This document shows, one piece after another, positions 7,309-15,679 of a DNA stretch of 41,126 nucleotides (position 1 is its first letter; each line of letters begins with the position of its first letter). The stretch spans positions 1 through 41,126 of the forward strand of contig JAEWKR010000013.1 of assembly GCA_023457715.1 (NCBI GenBank), written 5' to 3'. The notes beneath the pieces are model-generated. The model did no database searches. It was not told the origin of the DNA and was given only the letters and a program-made list of their open reading frames with translations. The position numbers and the translations under genes are program-made. The stretch is from Verrucomicrobiota bacterium. Lineage in GTDB: Bacteria > Verrucomicrobiota > Verrucomicrobiia > Opitutales > Opitutaceae.

Positions 7309-10300
7309 TTATTCGACGATCCGGGTGTTGTAGCGGGACTGCAGTTCGCGATGCCGGGGCGTGTCGGGATAACGCTCGGTCGCCGGGTACGGGTAGCGGG
7401 TCATCCCCCGGAATGGCAAGGGTTCCAGCGTGTCGGGAGTCGCGGTGTAACGGTCCATGTCCTTGCAGTACGCATGGGAGACCAGGACAAAGCTCCGCAC
7501 CCACGCTTCCGGCAGCGGGGGTAGTCCGGTGGCATCGAAGGTCGCCGCAATCTCGTCGCCGGATCCAACCAGGACGAAGTCGTCGTCAAAGGCCTCCAGC
7601 AGCTCACGCACCGGGCCATAGCGGGTGTAAGCCCCGCTCAGCACACGGAAGGGCGCCGTGAGGTCGGTCTGCTGGTAATCGTAGATCAACGGCTGACGTC
7701 CATCCGGAGAGACCTCGCGCGCAAAGCCCGCGTAACGCAGTTCCGCGTCCTTCACCGGCAGCGGGTGCACGCGGACGCCCGGACCCGCCGGGTGGCTTCG
7801 CTCGACCGAGCCGGGCTCCGCGACGCCCACCACGCCCGCGAAAATCCGGTCGTAGTAGATTTCCAGATTCGACGTGATCCGCAGCCGGCAGGGTCCGCCC
7901 GCGGCCAGGCCGGTGAGATCCACCGTCATGGTGCGCGCCATCCCGCCCAACGCCCCGGCATCGGGAACGAGGGTCGCCCACGTGCCGTCCGTCTGCTGCC
8001 GCTCGATGTGCAGCGGCTGCCAGCCCGTGCGTGCCTGGGCGGCGGCGTAAGTAGTCTGCGAATACGGATACTCGAGATAGCCGTTGATGAAGAGAAACAG
8101 CCGTTCCGCCGGACCCACGCCGGCGAACGCGTGGCCGAAGTCGAGTTCCAGCGTGTGGGGCCGGCAGAACCCGCAGAACCGCCGGTCCAGTTCCGGCTCG
8201 TAGGCGTAATGCCGGTCGGCCTGCCGGAGCGCAGGCGCGCAATCCTCCGCCGGGCCGCCCGCGTCCACCCGGAAGGCTCGTTCCGGGAACACCGGCCGCT
8301 CCACCACCAGCAGGTCGCGCGTTGGCGCCGGTCCGGTGATCGTCAGGCGTTCGTCGGGATAAACCAGCGACGTTGACGGATGGTCGATCGCGACCAGCTC
8401 GAGCCGGTCAACATACGCGGTCTCCTCCATCGGCTCGGTGATTCGCACCTCGAAGACACCCTCGCGCTCCCGGAGCTGGCCGGGCTCGATCTTCACGTGA
8501 TCGACCGCCTGCGGCTGCGCGTACTCGCCGGGACCCACGAAGTAACCCAGTCCGCCCACCCCGGCAAAGTCGGTGATGAACTCGAAGCGGCTGCCGTTCC
8601 ACGTGAACAATACGGGGCAGCTGGACACCTTGCGCTGCGTCTCCGCGACGACGTGAACCTGGCCGGCCGCCAGCGCGGTCTCCACCTGCGCCACCCCGTC
8701 GGGCCAGTTCAGCCGCACATAGTCGGCTTGTGGCGCACCGCCCAATCCAAACACGACCGGCACCGGCGATTGATTCCAACCGCCGTTCTGGCCGGTGATC
8801 CAGCGCGTCTGCTCGCGCAGCCCCGCGCGCACGACCACGTTCACTCCATAGCCGCTCGCCGGACTGCGCGTGCGCTTGTCGCGGCTCCGCACCCCCGTCG
8901 GCGCCACGGCGAGCGCGCTCCCGCGCGGGGAGAGCACGCCGGGCGCAATCAGGACCTGGGTCACCGTGCCGCGTTCGACCAGCAGAAGGTCCGGCACCAG
9001 ATCGCCGGTCAGGTCGAGCACCTCGGCGCCGGTGATCGCGGCGCCCGGCGAGGCGGTCCAGATCCGCGCCTGACCGACGAAACGACCCGTGCCGTCGTTG
9101 AGGAGCACGTGGCCTTCGCGGCCGAAAACGGCCACGTCGAGATCGCCATCCAGATCGAGGTCCACGACGCGGAAGCCGCGGAGGGAGTCCGCGTCCGGCA
9201 GGCCCTGCACGGTCCGCGCGAAGGGCTCGCTGCGTTCAAACCGGGCCTGGCCGTTGCCGAGCTGCAGCTGCAACGCGGCGGGCTCACCGCCCAACGCCAG
9301 AAGGTCGAGAAATCCGTCCCCGTTGAAATCCTGGAGCACCCCACCGCGATCGCCGTGGAGTTCGGAACCAACGAGCGGAGCCGCCGGTCGAGCGTGGTCC
9401 GGGACGGGCGCCGGGCGGCGATCTCCGACCACGGCAAACGTCCCCGCCAGTTCGTTCAACACCACCACGGCCGGCGCATCCGCCCGCAGCAGCACGAGGT
9501 CCATGTCGGTGTCGCCGTCGAGGTCGCCTGGCAGGGCCATCACCGCGGCGTGCTCGGAGGCGGTCAGCGCCGTGCCCGCGCCGATCGCGGTGAACGTGCC
9601 ATCGCTGTTGTTGTTGAAAAGCAGATTGGGCGATCGTCCGCCGCAGAGCAGGAGATCAAGGTCCCCATCATGGTCCGCATCGAACCACAAGGCACTCGCA
9701 GGCGCGGCGGCTTCCTCCCAGGGTCCCGCCACGCGCTCGAAGCGACCGCCGGCCTGACCGCGGAACAGTTGGCCTCCGCGCGGGCCGCCCTGGGACGGGT
9801 TGGGCGCAGAGACCAGGAACACATCCGGTATTTCGTCGTTGTCGTAGTCGCCCACCGCCCAGTTCCGCGGCGCCTCCACGGCTTCCAGCCCCGGGATGGG
9901 CGTCGGTGCCGGCCAGCCATGGACTGCCGCGCCTCTCAGCGCAAACGTGCGACCGCCGGTGTCACCCAGCAGCAGGCCGGCATGACCATCGCGATCCAGG
10001 TCCAGGACCGCCGCCCCGCCGAAGACATGGTCAGCCGCGCCGCCCCGGGCCGGCTCAGAGACCAGCGGTTTGAGCGTGCCGGCGCGGTAGGTGAACGCCG
10101 CCCCGGCGGGCAGCGCCCGTTCCCCGAGCGGCACGACCAGCGCCAGCTCACCCATCTGATTGTACTGCGGAAGTTCGATGATCTCCGCCAGCGGACTTTC
10201 GCGCAGCTGTTTGAAGCGCTCAAGATACGGCCCCGCCTGGTCCGGTTGTCCCGCGGCCTGCAGGATCTGCCAGAGCCGGTAATACGCACTCACCAGATAA

Positions 10301-10875
10301 GGACGCAGCTCGATCGCGCGACGCAATTCCCGGGTCGCATCCTGCCCCATCCGCTGGCGGCACAGCCCCAGAAGGTACCAGGCGACGCCATCGCCCGGCC
10401 TCGCCTTCACCACTTGGTCGAAGCACGCAATGGCGGGCTCGGCCTGCCCCTGATGCTGGAGGACGATGCCCTTGAAATAGAGCGCCCGTACGTGCGCAGG
10501 ATCACGCGCGAGAATGCCGTCGATCAGGCGCAGCGACTCCTCGATGTCGGCGCTCTCCTTCCGCCCGCGATTGAAACGCGCGATGGCAAGGTTCAGCTCG
10601 ACGGCGGTGGCTTCCGGGGACCGGCGCGTTGAGCCGCCCCCGGACGCCAGCGCGGCTGCAAACGCGTTCACCGCGCCGTCATAGTCGTACTGGCCCATGA
10701 GGCTTACGCCCCGGTTCACCGCCGCGACCACCTCGGGGTCAACCGCATCCGGGGCTTCCGTCTTGCGTCCGCAGCCGGCCCCGGCCGCGAGCAGCAAACC
10801 AGCGACGATCAGGAAGCGGGCGAAGGGAGCACGCGCCCGGGTGCGTTGGACGGCAGGGAAGACGAGGGTGTTCAA
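7309..10875 (-). CDS. Giant TPR + FG-GAP + ASPIC/UnbV lipoprotein
   Basis: A 1188-residue protein. The N-terminal signal ends in a lipobox (LLLAAGAGC), suggesting an outer-membrane or surface lipoprotein. Order: TPR-type helices (~45-230), a long series of FG-GAP/VCBS blades with DxDxDG calcium loops such as DLDRDGHAGLL and DADHDGDLDLL (~278-670), an ASPIC/UnbV segment (~675-725, VRLNWPDGV), then a ~430-residue C-terminal region beginning SCPVLFTWNGSRFEF and ending YNTRIVE. The same C-terminal region ends the protein at 27929-31330. Function unknown; such propellers usually bind partners or glycans outside the cell. The start is probably TTG at 10875, as no in-frame ATG precedes the signal peptide. 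It lies 25 bp after the glycosidase-like gene. Confidence 0.85.
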   Translation of the reverse strand: MNTLVFPAVQRTRARAPFARFLIVAGLLLAAGAGCGRKTEAPDAVDPEVVAAVNRGVSLMGQYDYDGAVNAFAAALASGGGSTRRSPEATAVELNLAIARFNRGRKESADIEESLRLIDGILARDPAHVRALYFKGIVLQHQGQAEPAIACFDQVVKARPGDGVAWYLLGLCRQRMGQDATRELRRAIELRPYLVSAYYRLWQILQAAGQPDQAGPYLERFKQLRESPLAEIIELPQYNQMGELALVVPLGERALPAGAAFTYRAGTLKPLVSEPARGGAADHVFGGAAVLDLDRDGHAGLLLGDTGGRTFALRGAAVHGWPAPTPIPGLEAVEAPRNWAVGDYDNDEIPDVFLVSAPNPSQGGPRGGQLFRGQAGGRFERVAGPWEEAAAPASALWFDADHDGDLDLLLCGGRSPNLLFNNNSDGTFTAIGAGTALTASEHAAVMALPGDLDGDTDMDLVLLRADAPAVVVLNELAGTFAVVGDRRPAPVPDHARPAAPLVGSELHGDRGGVLQDFNGDGFLDLLALGGEPAALQLQLGNGQARFERSEPFARTVQGLPDADSLRGFRVVDLDLDGDLDVAVFGREGHVLLNDGTGRFVGQARIWTASPGAAITGAEVLDLTGDLVPDLLLVERGTVTQVLIAPGVLSPRGSALAVAPTGVRSRDKRTRSPASGYGVNVVVRAGLREQTRWITGQNGGWNQSPVPVVFGLGGAPQADYVRLNWPDGVAQVETALAAGQVHVVAETQRKVSSCPVLFTWNGSRFEFITDFAGVGGLGYFVGPGEYAQPQAVDHVKIEPGQLREREGVFEVRITEPMEETAYVDRLELVAIDHPSTSLVYPDERLTITGPAPTRDLLVVERPVFPERAFRVDAGGPAEDCAPALRQADRHYAYEPELDRRFCGFCRPHTLELDFGHAFAGVGPAERLFLFINGYLEYPYSQTTYAAAQARTGWQPLHIERQQTDGTWATLVPDAGALGGMARTMTVDLTGLAAGGPCRLRITSNLEIYYDRIFAGVVGVAEPGSVERSHPAGPGVRVHPLPVKDAELRYAGFAREVSPDGRQPLIYDYQQTDLTAPFRVLSGAYTRYGPVRELLEAFDDDFVLVGSGDEIAATFDATGLPPLPEAWVRSFVLVSHAYCKDMDRYTATPDTLEPLPFRGMTRYPYPATERYPDTPRHRELQSRYNTRIVE

Positions 10876-10900
10876 GAGCAGCGATTAACAGGACCGAATC

Positions 10901-12694
10901 TCAGTATTGCTCAAACTCGTTGTCGAAATCGCGGAAGGAGCAGTTGCACGGGGAGCGGAAGAGCAGCACCCAGTCCTCCGCCGTGGGGGTCCGGTAGGTC
11001 CGGCCGCGCAGCGCCCGCGCGTTGCGCATGCCGCCGTCACGCGGACTGAACCACAGCGGCTTCAGCTGATCCTTCAGCAGCTCATCCTTCAGCGTGACGA
11101 TGCCGCCGCCGGCGATATACACCGCCGCCAGATCACCGGCCGGGTTGCGGGCCGCAAACGTGGGAGGCGCAGCCCGGCCGTCCGCAGAACCTGAACTGCC
11201 GAGCGGAGCCCCCGGACCACCCGGGTTCCTGGCACCGGGATGCGGTGCGACCGAAACGACCAGCTCCGGCTCCGGATGCAGTTCCCACCAGGTGATGCCC
11301 GTGAAGAAATCGTAGAGGTGTCCGTAGAGCTCGAGCATGGCATCGTCCTCGCCGCGACCATTGATCCAGCCGCCGGAATGCGAGACCGGCTGGCCGGGGT
11401 CAGCGGAGGCGTCGCCCCGATTCGCACGCTCGCCGGTGGTCTGGTAGCCGCCGGCCAGACAAATCTCCCACGCCAGACGCACCCGCGACTCCGCCGAGCG
11501 GGCCGGAGCGACCCGATCGCCTCCCCAGCCTTTCGGGTAATGATCCTCGTAACCGTACTCTTCATTCACCTGCGGCATCAGGCGGCCCGTCTTTTCCTGC
11601 TCCCGCCGGTTTTGCAGCATGTAGTCGTATCCACCGTGTTCGTCCCAGCTCTGATACAGCGCGAGGTCCGCCCAGGGGGAGCGACGGAAGCGAAAGTCGC
11701 CGTGGCCATGGACCGAGGTGAGATGATCGTAGGGATCGCAGGCCTTCACGAACGCACCCATCTTTTCGGCCCAGGCGTCGTCACGGAAAAGCCGATACTC
11801 GTTGGCCACGTCCCACATCACGTTGGCAAACGCGCCCAGCCGCGCGACGGCATAGCGATAGTAGCGCTGCTCCTCGGGTCCGCCCATCGCCGCCCGGCCG
11901 AAGGGATCGACCCCCGGGCGCGCGCCATCGACGTAGAAGATGACCGACACCATCATGTCCTTCGCGCGCGCGTGGGCGAGCAGCCGCTCCCATTTTCGCC
12001 AGTAGGCGACATTGAACCGGGACACGTCGTAGTCCGGCTGTTCGACGTTGCCCGCCTTGCGCGCCACCCAGGGTTCGAGCAGAAAGGAAAACCGGTCCGA
12101 CGGCTGCACGGGCTCGAACCACGCCTGTCCATCCCGCACGCGGCCGGAAAGCGCGGCACGAACCCGCGTCACCTTGAGCCGGTCAAGCCGGTCGAGTGCC
12201 TCGCGGATCGCCTCGTCGTCGCAGCCCGCCAGCCAGTAGGCCGTCGTGCCATTCCAGAAGTAGCGCTCCTTGGTCCCCTCCCATTGGAAATGGGCCGGAT
12301 ACTCGGGGTCGACCCGCAGGAGGCCCCGCTTGCGACCGTCGGTCGCGGTGAAAGTCCCCCGGTGGGTCTGCTCGGCCCCCGCGTGCCGCCAGGTCACGCT
12401 GTATTCGTGCACCCCGGGCTCCGCCGGCATGAACCGGATCCGGTGCACGCGGCCGTCCTCGGAGTCGCAAAATCCATCGACCGCGAGCTCGGGGGCGCCC
12501 TGCCGCGCGAACGTTCCGGTCACGGAGACGTCCGTAAACGGATTCCCGGCCGGCGCTTGGGCCGCGGTGACTGTGATCTCCACGTAATCGTACGCGGCGA
12601 CTTCCCCCGCCGAGGCGACAAACTCCAGCCGCGGAGCTTCAGCGAACGCGGTCGCAATTCCGATCCATCCCAACAGGCAACGCAGGGTTTTCAT
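10901..12694 (-). CDS. DUF5060/DUF4038 glycoside-hydrolase-like protein
   Basis: A 597-residue exported protein with signal MKTLRCLLGWIGIATAFA. A beta-sandwich DUF5060-type domain (~20-110) is followed by a DUF4038-type TIM barrel (~125-480; YFWNGTTAYWLAG, FNVAYWRKWERLL). Candidate catalytic glutamates are in WDVANEY (~297-303) and VNEEYGYEDHY (~378), at places equivalent to the acid/base and nucleophile of related GH barrels; these are predictions. The start was chosen because the frame upstream has no signal and reads through the previous gene's end. The C-terminal linker APLGSSGSADGRAAPP looks repeat-derived. Possible activity on apiose-, rhamnose- or arabinose-containing glycans is only a family-level guess. 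It is inside the nine-gene operon. Confidence 0.82.
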   Translation of the reverse strand: MKTLRCLLGWIGIATAFAEAPRLEFVASAGEVAAYDYVEITVTAAQAPAGNPFTDVSVTGTFARQGAPELAVDGFCDSEDGRVHRIRFMPAEPGVHEYSVTWRHAGAEQTHRGTFTATDGRKRGLLRVDPEYPAHFQWEGTKERYFWNGTTAYWLAGCDDEAIREALDRLDRLKVTRVRAALSGRVRDGQAWFEPVQPSDRFSFLLEPWVARKAGNVEQPDYDVSRFNVAYWRKWERLLAHARAKDMMVSVIFYVDGARPGVDPFGRAAMGGPEEQRYYRYAVARLGAFANVMWDVANEYRLFRDDAWAEKMGAFVKACDPYDHLTSVHGHGDFRFRRSPWADLALYQSWDEHGGYDYMLQNRREQEKTGRLMPQVNEEYGYEDHYPKGWGGDRVAPARSAESRVRLAWEICLAGGYQTTGERANRGDASADPGQPVSHSGGWINGRGEDDAMLELYGHLYDFFTGITWWELHPEPELVVSVAPHPGARNPGGPGAPLGSSGSADGRAAPPTFAARNPAGDLAAVYIAGGGIVTLKDELLKDQLKPLWFSPRDGGMRNARALRGRTYRTPTAEDWVLLFRSPCNCSFRDFDNEFEQY

Positions 12695-12714
12695 GGTGCG
12701 AAAGTGTGCTGGCT

Positions 12715-14067
12715 TCACTGGACCGCGGGCGGCTCGCCCGCCTTTGCGTGACTTGAGGCCACCCCATCGGGCGACGCCGGCGCCGGCTCGAAGCTGCGGG
12801 CGGGCCGCCCGCGGTCCATCGAAACGGCCGCCGGGGACTCGATGACCACGATCGGCAGTCCGCCGCGCACGTTCTGCCCGGTGCCGTCGAAACGAACCTC
12901 CCCCGCCAACCCCGACCACGGGGACAGCGCCCTCAAGGCTTCGCGAATCCGCGCGCGGTTGGGACCGGCATGGTGAATGGCAGCGATCAACAGCCGCGTC
13001 GCGTCATAGGTGAGCAAGGCGGCGAAATCCGGTGCGCGACCGCGCGCGCGAAGGAATCGGGCGGTAAACGCCGCCGTCTCAGGCGCCGTCGGAGTGTCGT
13101 CGGCGAGCCGGGGATAACGAACACCCGCCGCGGCTTCACCGGCGGCCGGCAGGAAAGCAGCGCGGCCTGCAGCCGGACCCGCGTAGATCACGGCGCCCGG
13201 CAGTGTGGCCGACACGCCGCGGACGAGCCGGCCTGAATCCACGGCCCCCGCCAGGACCAGGACGACGTCGGGTTTTGCCGCCGCGAGTGCCGACAGCTGC
13301 GAGGCGTGATCAAGGCCCACCGCGGCCACGTCGAAGCGGAAATCCGGGAGCCGCCCCCGCCGCGAAAACGCCCGCACGACCTCCCGCGACGTCATGCGCG
13401 TTTCGTGATCGGTCGCGGCGACCAACGCCCAACGTCTGGCAGCGCCTTCTCCCAGCTCCTCCAGAATACTCTGCGCCAACGCCTCCGCCACCGCCACGTC
13501 GCTCGGCGCGCAGGAAAACATCCACGACACGCCCGCCAGGGTCACGCTGGGATCGGTCGCAATCGGGCTTACCAACGGGAGCTGCGCCTTGGCGACGACC
13601 TGCTCCGCCAGGTGTGTCGTCGTGGAGTCGACCGACCCGATCAGCGCGAGCGGCTGCTCCTCGTACACCATGCGGGTCAACTGCGACACTCCGGTCCCCC
13701 ATGGATCGACCGACCAGCGGGGAATCAGCCGCACCGGCAACGGGCCCTTGGCGTCCGCCGCCGCCTGGGTTGCCGCCCACCAAAGGTCGCCGGTCAGCGG
13801 ACCCTCGGGGTCGCTGGGGCCAAACCAGCCGATCCGGATTTCGGTCAGATTTTCAAAGTCCGCTGCCGCGCCATGGTAGCCGAGCGTCGTCTCGCGCAGG
13901 CGCAGGTACGGCTCGGCGGCGGCGGTGACCTGGATACACCCGAGGCAACAAAGCACCGCGAACCAGCCGAGCCCCGCAGCGCGGGCGAGCCGTCCGCGGT
14001 CCCTGTCATCGATGAACCGCGGGCGGCCCGCCCGCATCAAGACTGCCCTGTGCCCGCGCGCGCTCAC
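12715..14067 (-). CDS. LivJ-type solute-binding protein 2
   Basis: A 450-residue periplasmic-binding-protein type I relative: EIRIGWFGPSDPEGP opens the fold, and PLALIGSVDSTTTHLAEQ and PLVSPIATDPSVT are the usual ligand-cleft segments. It is a diverged partner of the next gene upstream. The start is GTG 14067, overlapping the previous stop (GTGA); ATG 14037 is the alternative. GC-rich palindromes encode residues ~11-29, ahead of the hydrophobic core GWFAVLCCLGC, and also the last ~38 residues up to the stop. No permease or ATPase is nearby, so it may deliver ligand to a receptor or to another transporter rather than to its own ABC system. Confidence 0.8.
   Translation of the reverse strand: MSARGHRAVLMRAGRPRFIDDRDRGRLARAAGLGWFAVLCCLGCIQVTAAAEPYLRLRETTLGYHGAAADFENLTEIRIGWFGPSDPEGPLTGDLWWAATQAAADAKGPLPVRLIPRWSVDPWGTGVSQLTRMVYEEQPLALIGSVDSTTTHLAEQVVAKAQLPLVSPIATDPSVTLAGVSWMFSCAPSDVAVAEALAQSILEELGEGAARRWALVAATDHETRMTSREVVRAFSRRGRLPDFRFDVAAVGLDHASQLSALAAAKPDVVLVLAGAVDSGRLVRGVSATLPGAVIYAGPAAGRAAFLPAAGEAAAGVRYPRLADDTPTAPETAAFTARFLRARGRAPDFAALLTYDATRLLIAAIHHAGPNRARIREALRALSPWSGLAGEVRFDGTGQNVRGGLPIVVIESPAAVSMDRGRPARSFEPAPASPDGVASSHAKAGEPPAVQ
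12720..12817. repeat. Inverted pair of GC-rich palindromes inside SBP2 C-terminus
   Basis: GGACCGCGGGCGGCTCGCCC (from 12720) and the opposite-orientation GCGGGCGGGCCGCCCGCGGT (from 12796) are separated by about 50 bp. Each is itself palindromic. They encode the final residues of the protein (MDRGRPARSFEP to AGEPPAVQ), and the stop codon immediately follows the repeat. The layout resembles REP doublets. Confidence 0.75.
13981..14035. repeat. Inverted pair of GC-rich palindromes inside SBP2 N-terminus
   Basis: GCGGGCGAGCCGTCCGCGGT (from 13981) and AACCGCGGGCGGCCCGCCCG (from 14015) form a close inverted pair with an 11-bp core. They encode the arginine-rich stretch RAGRPRFIDDRDRGRLARA in front of the signal-peptide core. 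Same family as 12720-12817. Confidence 0.75.
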
Positions 14068-15668
14068 CGGGCCGCGGCCATCTCGCGCTCGACGCGCGGC
14101 TGGGCAATCACCTGGCCGCGCGGAATCCCCAGATCCTCGCGCGATCGGTAGATCCAGCGACCCCCTTCGCGGATGGCCAGAAACACCTCGCCAGCGTCGT
14201 CGAGCACGGAGCTGAGCGGGATCTCACCGGTCACGCCGGAGAACGCCTCCGCGCGGTAGGCCAGCACATCGCGAATCTTGGCGCGGTTCAGGCCCGCGGT
14301 CTGGATCGCCCAGATCAGCATGTTGGCGCCGTCGTAGGCGTGGGCGGCGTAGGTCTCGGCTTCGACTCCCCAGCGCTGCTTGAACGCCGTCCGGAACGCG
14401 TCGAGCTTGGGATCACGGCGGTCCGGGTTCCAGGGGAAGCCGCAGATCACGCCCTCCGCATTGTCGCCGGCGATCCGGAGAAAATCGTCCGACACCGCGC
14501 GGTCCGAGGTGAGGAACGGCTGCTTCCAGCCGCGCGCGCGAATGGCATTCAGCACGTGCGCCGCATCGTCGCCGTTGCCCCAGTGGAAAATCACATCGGG
14601 GTTGTACTCCGCGATCCGGTCCAGCTGCAGGTCGAAGTTCTTCGCGCCCACCTTGTACGCCATCTCGATGACGCTGGGACGCCCGAGCCGGCGGCAGCCG
14701 TCGCGGATCTCGCGAACCCCGAACCGCCCATAACGATTGCCCGAGCGGATGATGCAGGGGCGCTTGTAGTTCATCTTCCGCAGGGCGTAGTCGACCAGGA
14801 TGTAGTTCAGCTGCCGGTCGTCGCCGATGCACCGCATCACCCACGGGATGTTCGTCTCGATGTAGGTCGGATCCAGGTCACCCGGGGTGAGCCAGGGAAT
14901 TTCAATCTTCAACGCGACGCGGATCGCGATGTGCGTATTCGCGCCGTCGATGCCGCCGATGATCGCCCAGGCGTTGTCCTTGTAGGCGAGGTCGATGACC
15001 TCGGTGCCCGACGCGCCCCAGAGCGCGTTGTCGTTCTTCACCGCGAGCTCGAACGGAATCCCGCGCCGCGTGTAACCGCCCCGGGCGTTGGCCTCCTCGA
15101 TCGCAAGCTGCGTCGCGCGCATCATGGCGATGCCGAGCGTCTCCTCATTGTGACTCTTGCCGCCGGTGGCGATCGACACCGTCGGTGAAATGGGGCCCAG
15201 GAACCCGATCTTCACCGACGTCAGGTGCTCCGGCTCCGGCAACGCGCGCCCCGCGCCGGTGTACTCCATCTGTACCATGAAGTGCTCCTTGTACGGCTTG
15301 ACGCCGCCGTAGGGCTCCACGTCGGAGGACGACGCCGCGTAGTTCCGCGCCTGCTTCAACGGCAGATCCATGGCCGCGTAAGGGCTGATCCCATCGAGGC
15401 GCTTGAGGATGTCCTCCAGCCTGACGTCCTCGGGGCGGTCGAGTTTCTTGAGCGGTTGCGCGAACGCGGGGGTACTCGAGCCCGCCAGGGCGAGGATCGA
15501 GGCGAGAAGAAGGGACCTAAGGGGAGAGAGGGACCCAAAGGACGCAAAGGACCTAAGGAGCAGAAGCCCACAATCCGGCCGCCTTTCTTTAGGTCCCTTA
15601 GGTCCTTTAGGTCCCTTTCCTCCCTTAGGTCCCTTCCCAAAGCCAACGCCACGGAAAAAAGTGTTCAT
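14064..15668 (-). CDS. LivJ-type solute-binding protein 1
   Basis: A 534-residue exported protein of the branched-chain amino-acid/amide binding family. KIGFLGPISPTVS starts the fold (~residue 150), and AIIGGIDGANTHIA and PWLTPGDLDPTYI line the cleft. The ~80 residues between signal and fold (PEDVRLEDILKRLDGISPYAAMD) are an extension. The start is fixed by a strong GGAGGAA at 15671-15677. Right after MNTFFRGVGFG comes a 41-residue insert encoded by an inverted repeat (GPKGGKGPKGPKGPK to LRSLLL), then the core ASILALAGSSTPAFA. The gene overlaps the second binding protein by 4 bp and follows the Reg_prop gene by 11 bp. The ligand is unknown; no permease genes are in the window. Confidence 0.85.
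   Translation of the reverse strand: MNTFFRGVGFGKGPKGGKGPKGPKGPKERRPDCGLLLLRSFASFGSLSPLRSLLLASILALAGSSTPAFAQPLKKLDRPEDVRLEDILKRLDGISPYAAMDLPLKQARNYAASSSDVEPYGGVKPYKEHFMVQMEYTGAGRALPEPEHLTSVKIGFLGPISPTVSIATGGKSHNEETLGIAMMRATQLAIEEANARGGYTRRGIPFELAVKNDNALWGASGTEVIDLAYKDNAWAIIGGIDGANTHIAIRVALKIEIPWLTPGDLDPTYIETNIPWVMRCIGDDRQLNYILVDYALRKMNYKRPCIIRSGNRYGRFGVREIRDGCRRLGRPSVIEMAYKVGAKNFDLQLDRIAEYNPDVIFHWGNGDDAAHVLNAIRARGWKQPFLTSDRAVSDDFLRIAGDNAEGVICGFPWNPDRRDPKLDAFRTAFKQRWGVEAETYAAHAYDGANMLIWAIQTAGLNRAKIRDVLAYRAEAFSGVTGEIPLSSVLDDAGEVFLAIREGGRWIYRSREDLGIPRGQVIAQPRVEREMAAAR
15512..15633. repeat. Inverted repeat (GGACCTAAG arms) inserted in SBP1 signal region
   Basis: 47-bp arms at 15512-15558 and 15587-15633, complementary at 39 of 47 positions by my alignment, are separated by 28 bp. 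The arms are degenerate GGACCTAAGG repeats. The whole element lies in frame at codons 12-52 of SBP1. One arm encodes a collagen-like Gly-Pro-Lys run, the other a leucine/serine-rich run that merges with the hydrophobic core. Confidence 0.9.
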
Positions 15669-15670
15669 AG

Positions 15671-15677
15671 TTCCTCC
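15671..15677 (-). promoter_or_regulatory. Strong Shine-Dalgarno fixing the SBP1 start
   Basis: GGAGGAA on the minus strand sits two bases (CT) upstream of ATG 15668, in the 11-bp gap after the Reg_prop stop codon. Most genes here lack such a clear site. It shows that translation begins before the repeat insert, so the insert is translated. Confidence 0.75.
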
Positions 15678-15679
15678 GG

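Noticed and set aside
8380..10632. 750-codon plus-strand open frame opposite the TPR/ASPIC gene
   Set aside because: High-GC antisense shadow; the minus strand encodes recognisable FG-GAP blades, while the plus frame has no domains.
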